Below, piece by piece: positions 32,878 through 39,771 of a DNA stretch of 46,174 nt (position 1 is the first letter of the stretch; each line of letters begins with the position of its first letter). The stretch comes from Woeseiaceae bacterium (GTDB lineage Bacteria; Pseudomonadota; Gammaproteobacteria; Steroidobacterales; Woeseiaceae), in contig JABDOQ010000036.1 of assembly GCA_013043165.1 (NCBI GenBank), positions 1-46,174 of the forward strand. The letters run 5' to 3'. The position numbers were made by a program, and so were the translations under genes. The notes below the pieces were generated by a model. The model searched no databases, was not told the origin of the DNA, and saw nothing but the letters and a program-made list of their open reading frames with translations.

Positions 32878-34329
32878 ATGAATTGGACGGTCGTACAACG
32901 CATTCTCGGTCTTCTGTTGATGATGTTCAGCCTGACCATGCTGCCGCCCATCTTATTCAGCCTGTACTACGACGATCATTCCTGGCTGCCATTTGTCGAG
33001 GGTTTCGGGATAACGTTAGCCGCGGGCTTCTTTTGCTGGTTGCCTGTACACCGCTCACGAAAAGAACTGCGGTTGCGTGATGGCTTTCTCGTCGTCGCGG
33101 CGTTCTGGACGGTCCTCGGTACGTTCGGGGCGGCACCATTGTTTCTTTCCGATAGTTTGTCACTATCGTTTACAGATGCCGTATTCGAGTCGATATCGGG
33201 CCTGACAACGACGGGCGCTACGGTGCTCACGGGGCTCGACGAGTTGCCCTTATCCATACTCTATTACCGCCAGCAGCTGCAGTGGCTTGGCGGCATGGGC
33301 ATCATCGTTCTGGCCGTCGCAGTGCTGCCCATGCTCGGCGTCGGCGGCATGCAGCTTTATCGGGCCGAAACGCCCGGCCCCGTGAAAGACACCAAGCTCA
33401 CGCCACGTATTACAGAGACGGCGAAAGCGCTTTGGTACGTTTATCTCGCATTTACAATCACCTGCATGATCGGCTACTGGCTTGCCGGCATGGGTTGGTT
33501 CGATGCGCTGTGTCACGCATTTTCGACTGTCGCAATCGGCGGCTTCTCGACCCACGACCTTAGTGTTGGCTATTTTGACAGTGCAACGGTCGACCTCGTC
33601 GCGGTATTTTTCATGTTTGTCGCCGGCATCAATTTCTCGCTGCATTTTTTCGCCTGGCGATACGTATCGGTCAAACACTATTTTCAGGACCCCGAGTTTC
33701 GCGCTTACGGGTATATGCTGATCACTTTGTCGATCACTGTCATAGCTATTCTTTACTATCACAGGGGCTTTTCGGACGCGGGACCAACGTTTATCAACGG
33801 CCTGTTCCAGGCCGTTTCTATCGCAACGACGACCGGTTTCACGACAGAGGCCTTTTCAGCCTGGCCGGCTGCTCTGCCGGTACTACTGATATTTGCGAGT
33901 TTTGTCGGCGGCTCGGCCGGATCGACGGCCGGCGGCATCAAGGTCATTCGTTGGCTGCTCGTGTACAAACAGGGGGTCCGTGAAATCAAGCGGCTCGTGC
34001 ATCCGAGCGCCGAGATTCCCGTCAAGCTCGGCAACAAAGCCGTACCGCATCGCGTTGTCGACGCGGTCTGGGGTTTCTTTTCCGTCTACATCATCGTGTT
34101 CGCCGTGATGCTCCTCCTGATGATGTTGACGGGCCTCGACCAGGTCACGGCGTTTTCGGCTGTGGCTGCAACGCTTAATAACCTGGGTCCCGGGCTCGGC
34201 GATGTTGCCTCCGGCTTCATGTCACTAAGCGACACTGCAAAGTGGATAGCCATTGTCAGCATGCTGCTGGGCCGCCTGGAGATCTTCACGCTGCTTGTTT
34301 TGATTACGCCGACTTTCTGGCGCACCTGA
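32878..34329 (+). CDS. trkH: Trk potassium uptake channel subunit TrkH
   Basis: Membrane potassium channel made of four M1-P-M2 units. The 483 residues show the four selectivity loops: GLTTTGATVL, FSTVAIGGFSTHD, ATTTGFTTEAF and TLNNLGPGLG, each with the central glycine. Ten or more hydrophobic segments are visible. The TrkG/TrkH-specific GGSAGSTAGGIKVIRW follows the third loop. Together with TrkA upstream it gives low-affinity potassium uptake. The next gene begins 16 bp after the stop. Confidence 0.97.
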   Translation: MNWTVVQRILGLLLMMFSLTMLPPILFSLYYDDHSWLPFVEGFGITLAAGFFCWLPVHRSRKELRLRDGFLVVAAFWTVLGTFGAAPLFLSDSLSLSFTDAVFESISGLTTTGATVLTGLDELPLSILYYRQQLQWLGGMGIIVLAVAVLPMLGVGGMQLYRAETPGPVKDTKLTPRITETAKALWYVYLAFTITCMIGYWLAGMGWFDALCHAFSTVAIGGFSTHDLSVGYFDSATVDLVAVFFMFVAGINFSLHFFAWRYVSVKHYFQDPEFRAYGYMLITLSITVIAILYYHRGFSDAGPTFINGLFQAVSIATTTGFTTEAFSAWPAALPVLLIFASFVGGSAGSTAGGIKVIRWLLVYKQGVREIKRLVHPSAEIPVKLGNKAVPHRVVDAVWGFFSVYIIVFAVMLLLMMLTGLDQVTAFSAVAATLNNLGPGLGDVASGFMSLSDTAKWIAIVSMLLGRLEIFTLLVLITPTFWRT

Positions 34330-34345
34330 GCGCAAGCTTGTTGCC

Positions 34346-34855
34346 GTGAATGACGAAGCGCCGATAACTCTGCCCGACAGAGTAAGCAGCGTTACTGGCA
34401 AGGCGTCGGCCTGGCTGACGCTGCTCATGGTCGTTGTGACCTTCGTTGTCGTCGTGATGCGCTATGTATTCGATGCGGGCCTGATCTGGTTGCAGGAGTC
34501 CGTAATCTGGATGCATGCCGTCGTCTTCATGATGGGTGCCGCCTATACCTTGCAGCATGAAGACCACGTGCGCGTCGACGTTTTTTATCGAACGATGAGC
34601 GCCAGGAAGCGTGCCTGGGTTGACCTGCTTGGCGTGATTGTTTTCCTGCTGCCGCTGTGCGCATTCCTGGCGTGGAAGTCCATCGATTTCGTCGCCGCGT
34701 CCTGGAGCCTGCGCGAAGCATCGCGGGAGTCAGGAGGCTTACCGTATCCATTGATTCCGCTGCTCAAGACCGTGTTGCTATTCATGCCGGCAGCCGTTGC
34801 GTTGCAGGGCGGCGCCATGCTGCTGCGCGCACTCAAGACGCTGAGGCAGGGCTAG
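34346..34855 (+). CDS. TRAP transporter small permease (DctQ-like)
   Basis: The 169-residue protein from the GTG at 34346 has four membrane helices and the DctQ-family core MRYVFDAGLIWLQESVIWMH (aromatic/Glu-Ser loop after helix 2), then EDHVRVDVFYRTMSARKRAW. It is the small membrane subunit of a sodium-coupled tripartite carboxylate transporter. The stop lies 1 bp before the large permease ATG, and the divergently placed binding protein is at 36238-37326. The substrate subgroup is probably that of TakP-like 2-oxo acid systems, judged from the binding protein. Confidence 0.9.
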   Translation: MNDEAPITLPDRVSSVTGKASAWLTLLMVVVTFVVVVMRYVFDAGLIWLQESVIWMHAVVFMMGAAYTLQHEDHVRVDVFYRTMSARKRAWVDLLGVIVFLLPLCAFLAWKSIDFVAASWSLREASRESGGLPYPLIPLLKTVLLFMPAAVALQGGAMLLRALKTLRQG

Positions 34856-34856
34856 A

Positions 34857-36230
34857 ATGGAGTGGGTGGCCGGCCTGCTGTTTGTCGCCGTAATCCTCGT
34901 TTTGCTGGCCGGCTTCCCGGTTGCATTCACGCTCGGGGGTACAGCCCTTATCTTCGCGGGTTTCGGGGTCATGGGCGGCGGCTTTAACGAAGCCCTGCTG
35001 TCCGGGTTGCCGAATCGGATTTTCGGCATCATGACCAATGAAACCCTTGTCGCCGTGCCGCTGTTTGTCTTCATGGGCGTCACCCTGGAACGCGCACGCA
35101 TCGCCGAGGAGCTCCTCGACACGCTGAGCTCTCTGTTCGGCACACTGCGCGGCGGTCTCGGCATTTCGGTAACGCTCGTCGGGATGCTTCTGGCCGCCAG
35201 TACCGGCATCGTTGGCGCCACGGTCGTTACCATGGGGTTGTTGTCCCTGCCCACCATGCTTAAGCGCGGCTATTCGCCGGAAATCGCGGCAGGAACAATT
35301 TGTGCGTCGGGCACACTCGGGCAGATCATTCCTCCATCGATCATTCTCGTGTTGCTGGGCGACGTCATGACGACCGCTTATCAGCACGCGCAGTTGGAGA
35401 TGGGCATCTACGCGCCCAAGACCGTGTCCGTAGGCGACCTCTTTGCGGGCGCGCTGATTCCCGGCCTCATGCTTGTGTGTCTGTACGTACTCTATATTCT
35501 CGGTGTCGCGTTTTTTCGTCCGACCGTGATGCCTGCACACTGCCAGGAGCAAGGACAGGCGATTTCCATCGGCCAGGTGCTGCGCGCGTTGCTGCCTCCC
35601 TTACTGTTGATCCTCGCGGTACTGGGTTCCATTCTCAATGGCCTTGCAACACCAACCGAGGCAGCCGGCGTTGGCGGCATGGGTGCGCTGCTGCTTGCCG
35701 TTTCCCGGCGACAGCTGGACCTCGAGCGACTCAGGGAAATAATGCGGAGTACGCTGCGCATCAGCAGCATGGTGTTTCTGATCCTGATCGGCGCCTCGAT
35801 TTTTTCGCTTGTGTTTCGCGGCTACGGTGGTGACGACGGGGTGCGGGCCGTCCTCGAAGCCCTGCCTGGTGGCGTCATCGGCGCGGTCATCGTCGTCATG
35901 CTGGTCATGTTCCTGCTCGGCTTCGTGCTCGACTTTATTGAAATAACGTTTGTCGTTGTGCCAATCGTTGGTCCCGTCCTGCTCGCGATGGGTCTCGACC
36001 CCGTATGGCTTGGCATCATGATTGCGATCAACCTGCAGACATCTTTCCTTACTCCACCGTTCGGCTTCGCGTTGTTTTATCTTCGCGGCGTGGCGCCCGC
36101 ATCGGTCACGACGGCGCAGATCTACCGCGGCGCCGTTCCGTTTGTCGCGATACAGTTACTGGCGCTGCTGCTGCTCGCGATGTTCCCGGGCCTCGTGACC
36201 TGGCTCCCTAGCCGAATCTACGCGAGCTAG
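34857..36230 (+). CDS. TRAP transporter large permease (DctM-like)
   Basis: The 457-residue protein has about 12-13 membrane segments and DctM-family features: GGLGISVTLVGMLLAASTGIVGATVVTMG, the ASGTLGQIIPPSIILVLLGD motif (substrate/sodium loop), LATPTEAAGVGGMGAL, and LGFVLDFIEITFVVVPIVGP near the end. It is the transport subunit. A cytoplasmic insert (about residues 165-190) with KTVSVGDLFAGALIPG is normal for this subgroup. It is translated with the small permease (1-bp gap) and converges with the binding-protein gene, with only 7 bp between the two stops. Confidence 0.95.
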   Translation: MEWVAGLLFVAVILVLLAGFPVAFTLGGTALIFAGFGVMGGGFNEALLSGLPNRIFGIMTNETLVAVPLFVFMGVTLERARIAEELLDTLSSLFGTLRGGLGISVTLVGMLLAASTGIVGATVVTMGLLSLPTMLKRGYSPEIAAGTICASGTLGQIIPPSIILVLLGDVMTTAYQHAQLEMGIYAPKTVSVGDLFAGALIPGLMLVCLYVLYILGVAFFRPTVMPAHCQEQGQAISIGQVLRALLPPLLLILAVLGSILNGLATPTEAAGVGGMGALLLAVSRRQLDLERLREIMRSTLRISSMVFLILIGASIFSLVFRGYGGDDGVRAVLEALPGGVIGAVIVVMLVMFLLGFVLDFIEITFVVVPIVGPVLLAMGLDPVWLGIMIAINLQTSFLTPPFGFALFYLRGVAPASVTTAQIYRGAVPFVAIQLLALLLLAMFPGLVTWLPSRIYAS

Positions 36231-36237
36231 TTCGAAG

Positions 36238-37326
36238 TCAGCGCGTGCTGAGGTAAGCCTGCTCCGCGATACGTGAATTTGCGGCGACGACATCGAGATA
36301 CTCGAAATAGGCTTTGCCAATTTTTGCGGCGGCGGGATCGGCAGCCATCAGTTCTTCCACCACATCTTGCGCGATCGAGCGCAGCAGGTCGATGACCGCG
36401 GTCGGGAACCGGCGAAGTTCGACGTTCGGGTCATTCTTGAGCTGTTGCAACGACATCGCATTTCCGTTTGTGTACTCTGCCGCCATGTCGGTGGTGATCG
36501 CCTGGCACGTTGTGCTGACAATCTCCTGCAGGTCAGCCGGCAGGGAGTTCCACGCGTCCGCGTTGATGATGGTCTCGAGACCGGGTCCCGGTTCCTGCCA
36601 ACCCGGGTAGTAGTAATAGCGCGCCGCTTTGTGCAGCCCGAAAGACGCGTCGTTATACGGGCCGACCCACTCCGTTGCATCGATCGACCCGGTCTGCAGT
36701 GCCGTGAAAATCTCGGAACCGGGAAGCGTGACCGGCGTGCCGCCCGCGCGCCGCAAAACCTCGCCGCCCAGGCCGGGGATACGCATTTTCAATCCCTTGA
36801 GATCATCAGCCGTGTTGATCTCTTTATTGAACCAGCCGCCCATCTGCACGCCCGTGTTGCCCGTCGGGAACGGCACCAGGCCGAAGGGCGCATAGAGCTC
36901 GCGCCAAAGTGCCATGCCGCCACCGTAATAAAGCCAGCCGTTCAGCTCGAGGTTTGTCATGCCGAAAGGAATCGCCGCAAAGAACTGGGCGGCGTCCACT
37001 TTTCCCTTGTGATAGTAGGAAGCGTCGTGACCCATCTCCACGGTGCCCCGACTGACCGCATCGAATACCTCGAACGCCGGCACCAGTTCCCCGGCACCGT
37101 ATACCTTTATTTTCAGGCGCCCGGCCGATGCCTTCTCGACCCTCGTCGCGAGGTTTTCCGGCGCCATTCCCAGGCCCGGAAATTTTGGCGGCCAGGATGT
37201 CACACAGGACCACTCGAAGGTCTCCTGGCTGGCGGCAGCGCCAACATTACAATCCGTATCATTTTTCGCGCAGGCCGAGAGGGTTGCGGCCGCTGCCAGC
37301 CCGCCTACAAATTGTCGTCTTTTCAT
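36238..37326 (-). CDS. TRAP transporter substrate-binding protein, TakP-like, predicted Tat lipoprotein
   Basis: The 362-residue protein starts MKRRQFVGGLAAAATLSAC: a twin-arginine motif (Arg3-Arg4) and a lipobox (LSAC, Cys19), so it probably crosses by Tat and is lipid-anchored. The body contains WPPKFPGLGMAPENLA, GHDASYYHKGK, MRIPGLGGEVLRRAGGTPVTL and ATEWVGPYNDASFGLHKAAR, the last closely resembling the TakP ligand-binding region (2-oxo acids with a bound cation). A Cys-rich N-linker (NDTDC) is unusual. GAGGGACTCACG precedes the ATG. It is transcribed opposite to the two permeases, from a good promoter at 37357-37385. Confidence 0.92.
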   Translation of the reverse strand: MKRRQFVGGLAAAATLSACAKNDTDCNVGAAASQETFEWSCVTSWPPKFPGLGMAPENLATRVEKASAGRLKIKVYGAGELVPAFEVFDAVSRGTVEMGHDASYYHKGKVDAAQFFAAIPFGMTNLELNGWLYYGGGMALWRELYAPFGLVPFPTGNTGVQMGGWFNKEINTADDLKGLKMRIPGLGGEVLRRAGGTPVTLPGSEIFTALQTGSIDATEWVGPYNDASFGLHKAARYYYYPGWQEPGPGLETIINADAWNSLPADLQEIVSTTCQAITTDMAAEYTNGNAMSLQQLKNDPNVELRRFPTAVIDLLRSIAQDVVEELMAADPAAAKIGKAYFEYLDVVAANSRIAEQAYLSTR

Positions 37327-37702
37327 CGTGAGTCCCTCGATCGGTGGCTTGCGGCTAGTCTATTGCGCACTCGCCACGAAGCCAACAAGAAAAGTGGGTT
37401 TTTAAATTGGCGATCTAATCCCACTATTAATTCATTATGTCGATTTAATTAAGTATTTTTTCCCACTTCTTGGCGAAAAGACCGGTTCTTGCGATCGCGG
37501 CCCGTCTTTCCCGGGTCCGGCCGGCGGGAAACACACCCTTACTGCCATCCCTGGCTTTGAAAAGGGCCTCTTTTTGAACTCTCTTTCCCACCGGCCGGTT
37601 AGCCGAGTCTCCCATCTGCCAGCCGGTCTTGTGATTTATCATTCTGCCTGATGCATCGATAAAGGCCCGACATGGGGCAGATTCTATGGAAACCAGCGCA
37701 AT
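37327..37702. other. Divergent intergenic region between the TRAP binding protein and dtd
   Basis: The 376-bp gap holds the TRAP binding-protein promoter (37357-37385), an AT-rich stretch (about 37400-37460) bounded by imperfect inverted repeats (GCCAA...AGTGGG and CCCACT...TTGGC), and a GC-variable segment. On the minus strand 37445-37642 there is a 65-codon basic open frame starting MINHKTGWQMGDS with only a weak ribosome binding site and codon use rich in AGA, AGG and GGA. I do not recognise it and regard it as doubtful. No tRNA is seen. Confidence 0.45.
37357..37385 (-). promoter_or_regulatory. Sigma-70-like promoter of the TRAP binding-protein gene
   Basis: On the minus strand TTGGCT (37380-37385) and TAGACT (37357-37362) are separated by exactly 17 nt. 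The predicted start near 37350 leaves a 24-nt leader containing the ribosome binding site GAGGGA. This is the best promoter match in the window. Confidence 0.55.
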
Positions 37703-38140
37703 ATGATCGGGCTGCTGCAGCGTGTGAACCGCGCCGAGGTCAGCGTCGGGGATGAGGTTGTCGGCCGGATCGGGCGGGGACTCCTTGTGCTCGTCGCGGT
37801 GCACCGCGATGATTCCGAGCCGGACATCTCGCGGCTGGCCGATCGTATCCTGGGCTACCGGGTCTTTCCCGACTCTGCAGGCCGCATGAACCTTAGCCTC
37901 CGGGACGAGGCAGGCGGCCTGTTGCTCGTGCCACAGTTCACGCTCGCCGCGGACACGAAGAAAGGCAGCAGGGCAAGTTTCACGAAAGCCGCGGCGCCGG
38001 AAAAGGCCGCCGCTTACTTCGACAAACTGGTTTCAATTTGCCGTGGGGAACTCGCCAACGTCGAAACCGGCTCATTTGGGTCCAATATGCAGGTGAGCCT
38101 GATCAATGACGGCCCGGTGACATTCTGGCTCGAAACCTGA
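37703..38140 (+). CDS. dtd: D-aminoacyl-tRNA deacylase
   Basis: Removes D-amino acids (and glycine) mischarged onto tRNA. The 145-residue protein matches the DTD fold and length: LLQRVNRAEVSV at the start, GRGLLVLVAVHRDD, the LLVPQFTLAADT motif and the NDGPVT motif containing the Gly-cisPro pair. The first residue of the usual SQFTL motif is Pro here instead of Ser. No strong ribosome binding site precedes the ATG. The TGA stop is embedded in the first copy of the repeat cluster that follows. Confidence 0.95.
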   Translation: MIGLLQRVNRAEVSVGDEVVGRIGRGLLVLVAVHRDDSEPDISRLADRILGYRVFPDSAGRMNLSLRDEAGGLLLVPQFTLAADTKKGSRASFTKAAAPEKAAAYFDKLVSICRGELANVETGSFGSNMQVSLINDGPVTFWLET

Positions 38141-38246
38141 ATAAGGGGACAGTTTACTTATACTGAATAAGGGGACAGTTTACTTATATGAACCCGCATA
38201 TAAGTAAACTGTCCCTTTAGTGACATATAAGTAAACTGTCCCTTTA
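38138..38246. repeat. Four-copy repeat cluster (two direct, two inverted) overlapping the dtd stop
   Basis: Two direct 25-bp copies lie at 38138-38162 and 38164-38188 (core ATAAGGGGACAGTTTACTTA, period 26 bp). Two inverted copies follow at 38199-38219 and 38226-38246 (core TATAAGTAAACTGTCCCTTT, period 27 bp), so the whole can fold into long hairpins. The first copy contains the dtd stop codon. The AAGGGGACAGTTTACTTAT core is, to my knowledge, common near transposase genes in many proteobacteria; none is present here, so this looks like a non-autonomous element or a relic. Confidence 0.85.
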
Positions 38247-38373
38247 ATGATGATGTGATGTTGGTTCGGTTTTGTTGTGCGGGCGGAGGTATCATGAACA
38301 TAATCCGCGCCCGGCCCTGGTCGGCGCCTGACATTACGTAGACGACATGGGGCAAAGCCCCAGGAGTTTTGAG

Positions 38374-38610
38374 ATGTTTTCCAACATCGGACCCGTACAA
38401 CTAATTATTGTGCTCGTTATTGTTCTGGCGATCTTTGGCACCAAGCGTTTGCGCACCCTGGGTTCAGACCTGGGCAGTGCCGTCAAGGGTTTTCGCTCCG
38501 CCGTCAATGACGCTGACAAGGACAACGAGCAAATCAGCGAGTCCTCAAAAGACGCCGACTTTGACAACACGCCGGCCGAGGAAACGCGCAAAGAAAACGA
38601 GCCCCGATAG
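38374..38610 (+). CDS. tatA: Sec-independent protein translocase subunit TatA
   Basis: Pore-forming subunit of the twin-arginine translocase. The 78 residues from the ATG at 38374 comprise one membrane helix ([17 protein letters not shown]), the [10 protein letters not shown] hinge (21-30), an amphipathic helix ([13 protein letters not shown]) and an acidic tail. The start is fixed by AGGAG upstream; a longer frame from 38347 adds nine residues with no support. It is the first gene of tatABC, 9 bp before tatB, and is preceded by the repeat cluster, so its promoter probably lies between 38247 and 38370. Confidence 0.95.
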   Translation: MFSNIGPVQLIIVLVIVLAIFGTKRLRTLGSDLGSAVKGFRSAVNDADKDNEQISESSKDADFDNTPAEETRKENEPR

Positions 38611-38619
38611 TTATCGGCC

Positions 38620-38895
38620 ATGTCCGGAATCGGCGGTTCGGAATTTCTACTGCTTTGCCTGATCGGGCTCCTGGTCCTGGGCCCCGAAAGGTTGCCGCGT
38701 GTTGCCAGCCAGCTTGGCACCTGGCTCGGACAGGCGCGTCGAATGACGCGCGTCATGAAGCGCCAGCTCGAGGAAGAGCTCAGCGTCGAAAAAAACATCG
38801 GCGTCAATCCGGACGAGCTGCTGACGCCGCGAGAAGACGACACTTATTCGCCCTTGCACGTTGAAGAGGACGACAGCAAAGAGAAGCCGGCGTGA
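38620..38895 (+). CDS. tatB: Sec-independent protein translocase subunit TatB
   Basis: The 91-residue protein has the TatB membrane helix (SEFLLLCLIGLLVLGPERLPRV, containing the LGPERLP hinge), an amphipathic helix (GQARRMTRVMKRQLEEEL) and an acidic tail. It is shorter than E. coli TatB (about 170) but within the range of other proteobacteria. With TatC it forms the receptor for twin-arginine signal peptides. Its stop overlaps the tatC start by 4 bp (GTGA). Confidence 0.94.
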   Translation: MSGIGGSEFLLLCLIGLLVLGPERLPRVASQLGTWLGQARRMTRVMKRQLEEELSVEKNIGVNPDELLTPREDDTYSPLHVEEDDSKEKPA

Positions 38896-39671
38896 CTGAA
38901 CCGCTGGACGAGACTGGCGATAACCTGGGAGAGGGCACTTTACTGTCCCATCTTGTCGAGCTCCGGAGTCGCTTGCTGAAGATCGCCGCTGCAGTAATCC
39001 TGGTGTTTATAGGGCTATTGCCGTTTGCTCGCAGCATCTTCGAGTTTGTTTCCGAACCGCTACGGGATGTACTCCCTGGCGGTCAGATGATCGCCACGGC
39101 CGTCGCATCACCGTTGCTCGCCCCGTTCAAGCTGACATTCTATGTCGCTCTCTTTATTGCGATGCCTGTCGTGCTGTACCAGACCTGGGCATTTGTCGCG
39201 CCCGGGCTCTACAAGAAAGAACGGCGTTTTGCGCTGCCTTTGTTTGCATCGAGCATCCTGCTGTTTTATTCGGGCATTGCGTTCGCCTATTACGTCGTCT
39301 TTCCCCTGATCTTCAGCTTCATGACCGCGATCGCACCCGAGGGCGTCGAGGTAATGACCGATGTCACGTCCTATCTCGATTTCATCATGATGATCGTGCT
39401 GGCGTTTGGCCTCGCTTTCGAGGTACCCATCGCGGCCGTGCTGATCGTCTGGACGGGGCTGACGAGCGTCGAAAAACTGGCCAAAGCGCGACCCTACGTT
39501 TTTCTCGGGGCGTTCATCGTCGGCATGTTTCTGACGCCACCTGACGTAATCAGCCAGACGCTGCTCGCCGTGCCGATCTACCTGCTCTATGAGCTGGGAA
39601 TCATAATGGCGCGCCTGTTCGCGCCAAAAACCGGCGATAGCGCCGAAGAGGTCGCAACGACAGACGCCTGA
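38892..39671 (+). CDS. tatC: Sec-independent protein translocase subunit TatC
   Basis: The 259-residue protein has six membrane helices; it binds the twin-arginine motif of exported proteins. Typical features are LLSHLVELRSRLLK near the N-terminus, VALFIAMPVVLYQTWAFVAPGLYKKERRFALP, the FSFMTAIAPEGVEVMTDVTSYLDF loop, FGLAFEVPIAAVLIV and MFLTPPDVISQTLLAVPIYLLYELG. It starts from GTG, translationally coupled to tatB. A possible client, the Tat-lipoprotein of the TRAP transporter, is encoded 1.6 kb upstream. Confidence 0.97.
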   Translation: MTEPLDETGDNLGEGTLLSHLVELRSRLLKIAAAVILVFIGLLPFARSIFEFVSEPLRDVLPGGQMIATAVASPLLAPFKLTFYVALFIAMPVVLYQTWAFVAPGLYKKERRFALPLFASSILLFYSGIAFAYYVVFPLIFSFMTAIAPEGVEVMTDVTSYLDFIMMIVLAFGLAFEVPIAAVLIVWTGLTSVEKLAKARPYVFLGAFIVGMFLTPPDVISQTLLAVPIYLLYELGIIMARLFAPKTGDSAEEVATTDA

Positions 39672-39771
39672 CGCCCGTCAAGTGGCGGGATGGACGCCAA
39701 ATGGTGTTTAATGCACAGCCTTGGCCCCAAAAACCAGAGCAAATGGTGGCCTACGTAATTCAGGGAAAACC

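Noticed and set aside
37910..37960. Inactive dtd because the SQFTL motif begins with Pro
   Set aside because: The rest of the motif (QFTLAADT) and the Gly-Pro motif are intact, and substitutions at the first position are likely tolerated; I see no reason to call it broken.
38138..38246. CRISPR array
   Set aside because: There are repeats of about 25 bp, but half are inverted, there are no spacers of usual length, and no cas genes are nearby.
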